Below are positions 8,535 to 15,705 of a stretch of 42,780 nt of DNA, piece by piece. The stretch is from positions 1 through 42,780 of the forward strand of contig JAYWGN010000017.1 of assembly GCA_043778255.1 (NCBI GenBank), given 5' to 3'. Source of the stretch: JAYWGN01 sp043778255 (GTDB lineage: Bacteria > Bacteroidota > Bacteroidia > Chitinophagales > Chitinophagaceae). The notes beneath the pieces were generated by a model that saw only the letters and a program-made list of their open reading frames with translations, had not been told where the DNA came from and searched no databases. Positions within the stretch are counted from its first letter, which is position 1; the number at the start of each line of letters is the position of its first letter. A program made the position numbers and the translations under genes.

Positions 8535-8996
8535 TTATAATTTTTTTGCGAAGCATATACTATTAGCAGCTTGTAAGTATTGCCCATAATTTGCAGTAAC
8601 TGTATAGTGCATTTTGTGGTACAAAGCTATGGCTTCTGGTTGTTTTATTCCTGTTTCTAATATACAATTTGTTATGCCTAGTGTGCTACACCATAGTTCC
8701 AAACTGGTAAGTATATTACTTGCTATACCTTTTCCTCTATGTTCAGGCTTTACATACATCCGCTTTATTTCCATTACAGTAGGTTGGTATAGTTTTATAG
8801 CACCACAGCCAACAGCTTCATTATTGTAGTATGCTACTAGTACATATTGTAGGGCAGCTATAGCATTGTATTGGTTATAAAATTCATGTTCGTCGCCATC
8901 TCTTATTTTCAAATCAGCATCAAGCAATTGTACTAATTGTACAAAGTCAGTATTGCTGCTATTGGTTTTTACTATAGTTATTTCAGTATTGTACAT
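8535..8996 (-). CDS. GNAT family N-acetyltransferase
   Basis: 153 aa. Residues 75-103 contain the acetyl-CoA-binding signature: IKRMYVKPEHRGKGIASNIL, with RGKGIA at 87-92. The C-terminal IALYHKMHY segment is also typical. The substrate cannot be told from sequence. It lies 3 bp from the AlkA-like gene upstream and 20 bp from the thioredoxin-like gene downstream, so it is almost certainly in the same transcript. Confidence 0.88.
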   Translation of the reverse strand: MYNTEITIVKTNSSNTDFVQLVQLLDADLKIRDGDEHEFYNQYNAIAALQYVLVAYYNNEAVGCGAIKLYQPTVMEIKRMYVKPEHRGKGIASNILTSLELWCSTLGITNCILETGIKQPEAIALYHKMHYTVTANYGQYLQAANSICFAKKL

Positions 8997-8999
8997 ACA

Positions 9000-9599
9000 T
9001 TAAGTTGCATCTTTATAACGCCATATAAGCCTTGCTGCAAAGGTTTTGTAGGGTTCCCATTGTTTGCTAAGCTGTTCTATTTGTTGCAAAAAAAGTTTTT
9101 TGTTACTATCATCTAATTGGTACAATTGTTTTGCTCCCATTTGCAAGCCATAGTCGCCAAGGCTAAATACATTTTCTCTGCCTAAGGTAAACATCATAAG
9201 CATTTCAACCGTCCACTTGCCTATGCCTTTTATTTGGGTAAGGTAGGCTATAAGGCTATCATCGTTAAGCTTATTAATGTAAGTATAGGTAAATGCATTC
9301 GCCATAGCAAAGTTAGCAATGTTGAAAATATATTGCGTTTTTTGGTTACTTAACCCTATGGCTTTAAGTATATCATACTCAGTAGCTACTACTTGTGCTG
9401 GTGTTGGATTTTTGGTGGCATATAATGCCAAAAAACGTTTAAATATTACATCGGCTACTTTGGTGCTTAGCTGCTGGCTTACTACAGCTTTTACCATTGC
9501 TACAAATATATTTTTATTAACCTTAAGTGGCTCTAGTACTATGTTGTGTACTAATGGCCCTAGTTTTTTATCTTTTGCTAAATGCAGTTTATACTCCAT
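9000..9599 (-). CDS. AlkA-like DNA-3-methyladenine glycosylase (HhH-GPD)
   Basis: 199 aa. Base-excision repair glycosylase of the HhH-GPD superfamily that removes alkylated purines. The helix-hairpin-helix is at about 120-139 (IKGIGKWTVEMLM) and the catalytic Asp is Asp149 in FSLGDYGLQMG. AVVSQQLSTK at 38-47 is the conserved helix of the AlkA/Mag group. It lacks the N-terminal domain of E. coli AlkA, so it resembles the short Mag1-like form. The gene is packed between the PPIase gene (6 bp) and the GNAT gene (3 bp). Confidence 0.9.
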   Translation of the reverse strand: MEYKLHLAKDKKLGPLVHNIVLEPLKVNKNIFVAMVKAVVSQQLSTKVADVIFKRFLALYATKNPTPAQVVATEYDILKAIGLSNQKTQYIFNIANFAMANAFTYTYINKLNDDSLIAYLTQIKGIGKWTVEMLMMFTLGRENVFSLGDYGLQMGAKQLYQLDDSNKKLFLQQIEQLSKQWEPYKTFAARLIWRYKDAT

Positions 9600-9605
9600 T
9601 ATATA

Positions 9606-11525
9606 TTACAATCCTTTAGTAAGTATGGTGTTCCACACTTTAGTATTTACGGTTACTGTATATTTCTTTTTTAACTCGGCTATCCATGCATCTTCTAACT
9701 GTAATTGGTAGTCATTTATTACTAAGCCTCTTGCATCGGCAAATGCTTTTAATTGCCCTTCGTTATACAATTTTACTATATGTGCTAGCAAATAATTATT
9801 ATCGCCATTGGGGCTAAATGGCACTGTGGTCATACCATTGGTAAAGTTTGTTTTTTCGGCAATGGGTATATTGCCCAATTCGTACCTACCACTATCGGCC
9901 TGTGCTATGTTTACATATTTGGTCATTAGTTGCTGCCAGTTGTTGGGCTCTTTTTGCATGTTGCCGTATATTACTAATGCAGTATTTTTATCCGATACAC
10001 TTATTATTATAGCATCGGCACTTTTGTCCCAAATATATTTTTTGCTATTGGCTACATAGTATTTTTTAAGCCCAACGGTATCGCTGCTCGATTTGTTCCA
10101 TACGTTTTTTTCCATAGCTTCAAACAACATATTACCATCTTTAAATTCTTTAATTTGCTCTCGGTAGGTTTCGTTATAATCTTCTAAGTTATTTTTGTAA
10201 TACTCATACAGTGTAGCTTTTACGTACTCTTTCAATAAGTTTTCATAACTGTTGTCTTTAAATGCAGCTGTAGTTTTTGCATCTTTTACAAACTGCCAAT
10301 AATTGCCTACTGTTATTTTTTGTTTGGTAAATGAATGTAGTATGGTACTCTCTTTTATTTTACTATCGGCAATGTTGCCATTGCTAAATTTTTGTTCCGT
10401 TAAGCCAAATAAGTCGGTTTTATTGAGTCCACTTTCTTTGTAGCCACACACACCTAGTTTGCTTTGCAAAAATGCTTCTTCAGCTTTAGCCTTACGTTCA
10501 TCTGTATTAATAAGCGCCGTTAACTGTTCGGTAACTTCGGCATCTTTTATAGTTTTTATTGTGCTGGTATTTAACCGTTTTAGTATATGCCAACCAAAGC
10601 TTGTTTTAAATGGTTTGCTATATTCATTTAAGGCTAGTTTGGCAAAGGTATTTTCAAATGCTACATCGTATTTACCCACTTTAAACTCTTTAAGTAAGCC
10701 ACCAGCACTAGCACTTTGAGCATCGCCACTAAAGGCTCTTGCAGCATTTTCAAATATTTCGCCCTTGTTAAGTTTGGTGTATACTTCATTTATTTTTTTT
10801 TCGGCTTCCTCTCTATCATCTTGCCCTCCATTGGGTACAAATGGTATAAGTATTTGTGCAGCTTGCATACTGCCAAGGGCTTTACGTACTGCCGTTACTT
10901 TAAATATATGGTAACCAATGCTTGATTCAAATGGTTGGCTGTAACTGCCTACAGCAGTAGCGTAGGCAACATTTTCCATATTATAGGGCAGCGAAAATAC
11001 AGTTATATAACCTAGGTCGCCACCATTATCGGTTACACTTGGGTCGTTGCTGTATTGCTTTGCTACTGCTGCAAAGTCCGCACCAGTTTTAAGTTTTTGA
11101 TAGGCTTCGTTTGCCTTTAGTTGGGCAGCAGCCGCATCTTTATTTTTAAGTAATATTATATGTTGTATTCTTACATCTTTTTGTGTTCGTTCAAATGCTT
11201 CGTCAACCAAAGCTGCAAAGGCTCTATCTTCAGTTAGGTATTTGGTTTCTATTTGTCGTCTAAAGTTTTGGAGGTCTTCCTTTTGGTTTTGGAGGGTATC
11301 ATATTTACTATCATAAGCAGCTTGAACTTTTAATTTGTATTTTATATATAAATCCAAATTTTCTTCCAATGCTTTTTTTCTATCGCCAGTTAGGTTGTTG
11401 GTATTTTTTAAAAAGTTTGTTGCAAACTCACTCTTAGTTACCGCATTTTTACCGTAGGTAAATAATACTTGGCTATTGCTATTGTAGCTTATTATAATGA
11501 ACGAAAGTAGTAGTAGTGATTTCAT
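9606..11525 (-). CDS. periplasmic peptidyl-prolyl isomerase with two parvulin domains
   Basis: 639 aa: signal peptide 1-19, an N-terminal helical region (about 20-110) like that of SurA/PrsA chaperones, then two parvulin (PpiC) domains at about 117-212 and 218-318. Each ends in the family's GYHI/GWHI strand (SSIGYHIFKV, SFGWHILKR). The first domain also shows the typical YSNDPSVTDNGGDLGY segment. The remaining about 320 residues are helical with no motif I can name. Likely role: folding of outer-membrane and secreted proteins in the periplasm. The TlpA-like gene lies 15 bp upstream, suggesting one folding-related transcript. Confidence 0.9.
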   Translation of the reverse strand: MKSLLLLSFIIISYNSNSQVLFTYGKNAVTKSEFATNFLKNTNNLTGDRKKALEENLDLYIKYKLKVQAAYDSKYDTLQNQKEDLQNFRRQIETKYLTEDRAFAALVDEAFERTQKDVRIQHIILLKNKDAAAAQLKANEAYQKLKTGADFAAVAKQYSNDPSVTDNGGDLGYITVFSLPYNMENVAYATAVGSYSQPFESSIGYHIFKVTAVRKALGSMQAAQILIPFVPNGGQDDREEAEKKINEVYTKLNKGEIFENAARAFSGDAQSASAGGLLKEFKVGKYDVAFENTFAKLALNEYSKPFKTSFGWHILKRLNTSTIKTIKDAEVTEQLTALINTDERKAKAEEAFLQSKLGVCGYKESGLNKTDLFGLTEQKFSNGNIADSKIKESTILHSFTKQKITVGNYWQFVKDAKTTAAFKDNSYENLLKEYVKATLYEYYKNNLEDYNETYREQIKEFKDGNMLFEAMEKNVWNKSSSDTVGLKKYYVANSKKYIWDKSADAIIISVSDKNTALVIYGNMQKEPNNWQQLMTKYVNIAQADSGRYELGNIPIAEKTNFTNGMTTVPFSPNGDNNYLLAHIVKLYNEGQLKAFADARGLVINDYQLQLEDAWIAELKKKYTVTVNTKVWNTILTKGL

Positions 11526-11540
11526 GTGTGTGGGGTGTAA

Positions 11541-12968
11541 TTATTTATTTTCTAATTTTTTATTGAGCAGGTCGTCTAGCTGTTGGTAGGTAAGCTGTTT
11601 GGCAATTATATGCTTATCCTTATCAAGCAAATATAGTTTGGGTGTGCTTACAATATCATACAATTGTCTAAAGTTGGGTTTACCATCGGCATTATCTTTT
11701 TTACGGTTTTCATCAGTTTGGTAGGCATGTATCCAATTGGTAAATTGATGTTCGGTAATGTATGTTTTCCAATTTTGCAAACCACCGTCGGTCATTACAC
11801 CAAGTAGGGTTACTCCTTGCTGTTTCCATTTGGCTTTGTATATACTATCTACACTTGGTACTACCTCTTTGCAGTGGCCACAAGTAGCATCCCAAAAGCA
11901 TATAACTGTGTAGTTACTTTTAATATTATATAGGCTTATTGGGTTGCCTAGTGTATCTACCAAATCTAATGCTGGTGCAGGGTCGCCTATTTTATTACTA
12001 ATTAAGCTGTAGCCTCTGTCAAACAAAAATTTCTTTTGTTTTTCATCAAACCAATTGGCTGTACCTGGTGCAATATACTTTTCAAATAGGTGTACATATA
12101 CCGCATCTTGCCCCATATATTCGGGGTTAATATAACGTTGTATTAGCTTTGTAGTATTAAACTTAAAGGTTTCGGTATTGGCTATACTAGCTACTAATAT
12201 TTTATCGGCTTCGTTTATAATACTATCGGGTTGGGGGTATATTATGGTTTTAAAATAGTCATCAAATTTTGATTCGTATATTGGGGTTCGTAGTAGTCTT
12301 TCATCGGCAAAGTTTACACCATTCCAATAATTGCTTTTATAATAATACCAAGCATAAGTACTATCATATTTTCCGTTTGGCATTTTAGTTACATCGGGTA
12401 CTATGGGTATTTTTAATAAGTTAAGTATTGCTGGCAATAAATTTTTTGTGCCTTTAGCTATTATAGTTTCACGGTATTTGTTTACTGCATCGTTTATCGC
12501 TTTCTTTTTTTGGGTTATTGTTTTTGGGGTTGTTGTATTTGAAGTGTTTAACTTATCTAATGCTTGTAATGCTTTGCCATTGGCTTCCATAAAGTTTTGG
12601 TAAGCCTGAAACTCGCTGCCCTCGGGGCTATTGGTTAGCCTTATACCTTTTTTTTGCAATGGCGAATCTATACTTATTGCAAAGGTTTGGTTTTTGTCAA
12701 TCAGCATTTCTACATATTCGCTTTTGCTAGGATAGCCTAATAAATAAATACCCCCAACCAATTTTTCCTTGCCTTTAAATGAGCCTTTACCAGCTGCATC
12801 TAACTTTACCGAATCTTTTATAGGAAACGTTTTGCCAAAGTAGTACCCTAAGTATATTTGTTGGTTGGCAAATGCTTTTATGGTTACATCTATTTTATAA
12901 GCATTTTGGCTATTGCCAAAATAAAATTGTAAACAGCCTATAATGGTGAGCAATAAAAATTTATTCAT
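11541..12968 (-). CDS. TlpA-like thiol-disulfide oxidoreductase with DUF4369 N-terminus
   Basis: 475 aa: signal peptide 1-20, a DUF4369-like beta domain at about 24-115 (IYLGYYFGK, GSFKGKE, GGIYLLGY), a helical middle part (about 115-320) of the DUF5106 type, and an AhpC/TSA-thioredoxin domain at 328-470. The redox motif CGHC is at 363-366 in FWDATCGHCKEVVP, and the STPKLYLLD segment supplies the cis-Pro. Such three-part proteins are widespread in Bacteroidota and act as periplasmic disulfide reductases. It is the first gene of the minus-strand run down to the RluE-type gene. Confidence 0.9.
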   Translation of the reverse strand: MNKFLLLTIIGCLQFYFGNSQNAYKIDVTIKAFANQQIYLGYYFGKTFPIKDSVKLDAAGKGSFKGKEKLVGGIYLLGYPSKSEYVEMLIDKNQTFAISIDSPLQKKGIRLTNSPEGSEFQAYQNFMEANGKALQALDKLNTSNTTTPKTITQKKKAINDAVNKYRETIIAKGTKNLLPAILNLLKIPIVPDVTKMPNGKYDSTYAWYYYKSNYWNGVNFADERLLRTPIYESKFDDYFKTIIYPQPDSIINEADKILVASIANTETFKFNTTKLIQRYINPEYMGQDAVYVHLFEKYIAPGTANWFDEKQKKFLFDRGYSLISNKIGDPAPALDLVDTLGNPISLYNIKSNYTVICFWDATCGHCKEVVPSVDSIYKAKWKQQGVTLLGVMTDGGLQNWKTYITEHQFTNWIHAYQTDENRKKDNADGKPNFRQLYDIVSTPKLYLLDKDKHIIAKQLTYQQLDDLLNKKLENK

Positions 12969-13146
12969 TAATATAAAAAGGTGTTTTTTGTAAACATTAC
13001 TTGTGTGCTAGTGTACAAATATATTAAAAACTTTGTGTAACCTTATTGCATAGCTAAAGCTTTTGTAGCTATTTTACATTTAATTAACCAAATGCATAAC
13101 ACTCAATTTGTAACCTAAGTTATATTATTTTAAATTATTAATGCAT

Positions 13147-13162
13147 TTTGGCTTAAGCCAAA
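13147..13162. promoter_or_regulatory. perfect 16-bp palindrome upstream of the HigA relic
   Basis: TTTGGCTTAAGCCAAA is its own reverse complement and lies 72 bp before the ATG of the degenerate antitoxin gene. HigA-type antitoxins usually repress their own operon by binding such dyads, so this may be the fossil operator. That role is inferred. Confidence 0.4.
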
Positions 13163-13233
13163 CAATATGATAAAATAAATGTAGCAACAATAAATTTTAA
13201 AACAAAAATATTAACTTATAAATCAAAAAAACA

Positions 13234-13580
13234 ATGATTTGGAAAATATTAAAAACAGAAAACGAGTATCAAAAAGCAATTAAAAGATCAATGGTAATAT
13301 TTGATGCATATCCTAAAACAATAGCAGGAGACGAATTAGAACTTTACTGTTATTAGTAAAAGATTAAGAGGATAAGCATATACATTTGCCACAGCTAAAT
13401 ACCTTGTAAGCTATTAAATATAAAATTGATGAACAAGGAATTAAGCCCAAAGATTTAGAAAGCATAATAGGTAGTAAAGGTCATATTTCTTCAATATTAG
13501 CTGACAAACGAGCACTTTCCTTAAAAATAGCCGAGCAATTATGTGCTTTGTTACAGCTACCACCAACTGTTTTTTTTAAT
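13234..13580 (+). pseudogene. higA: degenerate HigA-like (XRE family) antitoxin gene
   Basis: The first 40 codons (MIWKILKTENEYQKAIKRS... AGDELEL) match the N-terminus of the HigA-type antitoxins that carry an E-Y-x-K-A helix and a GDELELL motif. The frame then stops at 13354. Shifting frame at about 13345-13347 recovers LLLVKD-stop-EDKHIHLPQLNTL-stop-AIKYKIDEQGIKPKDLESIIG and then SKGHISSILADKRALSLKIAEQL, the expected helix-turn-helix with its SxxLxxKRxLSLK signature. The frame thus carries one frameshift and two TAA codons (13365-13367 and 13407-13409). No HigB toxin is seen upstream. The 3' end abuts the terminator of the convergent tRNA-like RNA. Confidence 0.85.
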
Positions 13581-13591
13581 TACTGCAATAT

Positions 13592-13628
13592 AAAAAAAAC
13601 CCTTAAAGGCTACTGCCAATAAGGGTTT
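13592..13628 (-). terminator. intrinsic terminator of the tRNA-like RNA
   Basis: Minus strand: AAACCCTTA pairs with TAAGGGTTT (9 bp). Inside, a GGC/GCC helix continues the stem, and a run of eight T residues follows. It lies 16 nt beyond the 3' end of the tRNA-like body. Confidence 0.8.
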
Positions 13629-13643
13629 GCAAGTATAACGATG

Positions 13644-13797
13644 CTGTAGGGGAAGGGGTCGAACCTCCACGGAGTAGTTAGCTATAAGGCAATGCTAGCT
13701 TTTGTGGTCAATCCAGTACCTTACGTTTATCCATTTATCTCCACCCTCGAGACAAGAGGGCATGTCTGCCGTGCCGAAGCAATTTCATCACCCCACA
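13644..13797 (-). ncRNA. tRNA-like RNA: class II cloverleaf with a 75-nt variable region holding a mini-ORF and pseudoknot
   Basis: Minus-strand fold. Acceptor UGUGGGG (13797-13791) pairs with CCCUACA (13651-13645) in 7 bp including one G-U, with G73 as discriminator and no encoded CCA. U8-G9 follows, then a D-stem AUG/CAU. The D-loop resembles tRNA-Leu (AAAUUG...GCAGA) but is split by a 10-nt insert forming UGC-UUCG-GCA. Anticodon stem CCCUC/GAGGG has loop UUGUCUC; the anticodon position reads GUC, with an unusual U37. The T-arm is GGAGG-UUCGACC-CCUUC. The variable region is about 75 nt: GGAG/CUCC at its base, an AUG...UGA frame of 8 sense codons (13734-13708), and interleaved helices UAAGG/CCUUA and AGCUA/UAGCU, i.e. 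an H-type pseudoknot. It could be an odd tRNA, a tRNA relic or a tRNA-mRNA-like regulatory RNA. It lacks tmRNA consensus ends. Confidence 0.75.
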
Positions 13798-13831
13798 ATA
13801 TTTGCAACAATGTGTTATATTGTTTGCATCG

Positions 13832-13839
13832 CAAAATTA
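13832..13839 (-). promoter_or_regulatory. -7 promoter element for the tRNA-like RNA
   Basis: TAATTTTG on the minus strand fits TAnnTTTG, with a TTG about 22 bp upstream. The leader between it and the acceptor stem can form a bulged 8-bp hairpin (GCAAACAAT / ATTGTTGC, 13805-13828), a plausible feature for 5' processing. Confidence 0.5.
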
Positions 13840-13946
13840 AGTAAATTACATTAAACTTGCACAATTTCTATAAAATATTTATAAAATATAGATATTGTTC
13901 AAATAAAGTACTATATTTATATATATTTTTCATTTAAAAAGTTATT

Positions 13947-14420
13947 ATGGCGAGTAAATTAAATTTGGATAAACTGGATTTGCAAATAATACAAGAAATG
14001 CTGCTTGATGCAGGTACTAGCTACGCCGATATGGGTAAAAAATTGTTTGTTAGTGGTGGCACTATTCATGTTCGTATTAAAAAATTGGAAGAGCTTGGCG
14101 TAATTAAGAACACAAAAATAAATGTTGATTTAAAAATATTGGGATTTGATGTAATTGCTTTTATTGGTATTTTTTTAGAAAAAAGTTCGCTGTATGAAGA
14201 AGTAGCAAACGACCTTAAAAAAATACCTGAAATAGTAAGAGTTAATTATACAACAGGCAACTATAGTATGTTTGCCGAAATTATATGTAAGGATATTAAT
14301 CAGCTACGTAATGTATTGCATGACGATTTGCAAAAAATAAAAGGTATAGAACGTACCGAAACCTTAATATCATTACAAGAAAGCTTTAACAGAACAATAT
14401 TAGTATCCAAAGAAAGTTGA
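13947..14420 (+). CDS. Lrp/AsnC family transcriptional regulator
   Basis: 157 aa. N-terminal winged helix-turn-helix: LDKLDLQIIQEML at 8-20, then YADMGKKLFVSGGTIHVRIKKLEELGVI at about 26-53. The C-terminal RAM (ACT-like) domain is at about 65-145 and would bind an amino acid or related effector. The ATG at 13947 gives the standard N-terminus. The flippase gene starts 2 bp after the stop, so it may regulate or be co-transcribed with envelope polysaccharide export. The targets cannot be inferred from sequence. Confidence 0.92.
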   Translation: MASKLNLDKLDLQIIQEMLLDAGTSYADMGKKLFVSGGTIHVRIKKLEELGVIKNTKINVDLKILGFDVIAFIGIFLEKSSLYEEVANDLKKIPEIVRVNYTTGNYSMFAEIICKDINQLRNVLHDDLQKIKGIERTETLISLQESFNRTILVSKES

Positions 14421-14422
14421 GT

Positions 14423-15682
14423 ATGCAAGTGGTAAGGCAATTTTACAAATCGGTAAGTTTATTGCTGCTACTTAATATTGTATTAAAACCAATTTGGATT
14501 TTAGGTATTGACAGGCAGGTTCAACTTACTGTAGGTGCCGCAACTTTTGGCAATTATTATGCACTGCTTCAGTTGGCTACTATATTTTCAATAGTACTCG
14601 ATTTTGGGTTGGGTATATACTACACTACTAACTATACTAATACAACCAAAGCCATACTGCTAGGGCAGTTTAAGCATTTGTTAATAGTAAAAATAGTGCT
14701 AAGCCTAGCCTATACCTTGCTTATACTTATACTATATAGCAGCTTTGGAGTACCCATAACCAATATAATAGGGCTATTAATTGTTACACAAATTGCTAAT
14801 AGTTTTTTACTTTTTGGCCGCAACTATTTTACTATACATCAGCTTTATACTTACGATGCTTGGCTATCTGTAACCGATAAATTATTAGCCACCGCCGTTA
14901 TTGGTTATATGCTATACATGCCTACAAGCCTTTACGGCATTAGCATACAGCAATATATTACTATACCGCTATGCTGTACAGTGCTATTATTAATAGTAGT
15001 ATATGTCTATATTTTTAATACAACAATACAACAAAGTAGCCCTACAAAAATTACCCACTCACCTAACTTAAAAAAAATAATACCTTATACCTTAGTTATA
15101 TTGTTAATGGCTGTACTACTACGAAGCCATATATGGTTGCTCAAAGTATTGCACCCTACTGGTACTACCGAGGTAGCTGCATATGCTTATGGCTACCGAC
15201 TGCTCGATGCATTTAATAGCTTTGGGTACTTAGTAGCAGCTTTTTTATTTCCGTTTATTTGTAAGCATTTGCCCCATACTGTTATTGTACATAAAGTATT
15301 GCGCCAACTTACTATTTGGTTATGGGTACTTTGTTTCGTACTAATTGTAGGTGCATTTATTTATAAAAATGAAATAGCTACAATGCTTTACCATACAGCA
15401 TTATACCCCACACCTTGGGTAATATGGTACAGCTGTACTGCTTGCCTTGGCTGTGGGTTGGTACATATATATAGTAGTGTACTTACTGCTGCTAATGCTA
15501 TTCAATTATTAATAAAAATAACATTAGCATTTACCCTATTAAGCATTGTAACCAATATAATAGTAATACCACTGTATGGTGCTTTAGGTACAGCAATTGT
15601 ATGTAGTATAGTACAATTTGGGTATGGTGTTACACTATGGGTGTATAGTAGAAAAACTGTTGCCACTCAAAAAAATAACTGA
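14423..15682 (+). CDS. Wzx/MATE-like polysaccharide flippase
   Basis: 419 aa, integral membrane protein with about 12 hydrophobic segments in two halves, as in the MOP (MATE/Wzx) exporter superfamily. The start is taken as ATG at 14423, 2 bp after the Lrp stop, rather than the TTG at 14417 that overlaps it. Residues FYKSVSLLLLLNIVLKPIWILGIDRQV resemble Bacteroidota oligosaccharide flippases, and the conserved VAAYAYGYRLLDAFNSFGYLVAAFLFPF segment lies mid-protein. The substrate is probably a lipid-linked saccharide, but there is no glycan cluster around it. It converges on rho with a 23-bp gap. Confidence 0.85.
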   Translation: MQVVRQFYKSVSLLLLLNIVLKPIWILGIDRQVQLTVGAATFGNYYALLQLATIFSIVLDFGLGIYYTTNYTNTTKAILLGQFKHLLIVKIVLSLAYTLLILILYSSFGVPITNIIGLLIVTQIANSFLLFGRNYFTIHQLYTYDAWLSVTDKLLATAVIGYMLYMPTSLYGISIQQYITIPLCCTVLLLIVVYVYIFNTTIQQSSPTKITHSPNLKKIIPYTLVILLMAVLLRSHIWLLKVLHPTGTTEVAAYAYGYRLLDAFNSFGYLVAAFLFPFICKHLPHTVIVHKVLRQLTIWLWVLCFVLIVGAFIYKNEIATMLYHTALYPTPWVIWYSCTACLGCGLVHIYSSVLTAANAIQLLIKITLAFTLLSIVTNIIVIPLYGALGTAIVCSIVQFGYGVTLWVYSRKTVATQKNN

Positions 15683-15705
15683 TAACTTTTTATTTCCCCA
15701 ACCAA

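Larger units (their letters stand above)
12969..13946. other. 978-bp gap holding a relic antitoxin gene and a tRNA-like RNA
   Basis: No intact protein gene. In order: a 16-bp palindrome (13147-13162), a degenerate HigA-like gene (13234-13580, plus), a terminator (13592-13628), a tRNA-like RNA (13644-13797, minus) and its promoter element (13832-13839). AT-rich sequence then leads to the Lrp-type gene. Confidence 0.8.

Noticed and set aside
13644..13797. Standard tmRNA (ssrA)
   Set aside because: Lacks the tmRNA 5' GGGGNUGA...UUCGAC segment, has true D- and anticodon stems, and is less than half the usual length.
14417..14422. TTG start for the flippase overlapping the Lrp stop
   Set aside because: The ATG at 14423, two codons later, gives the same protein without needing a rare start.
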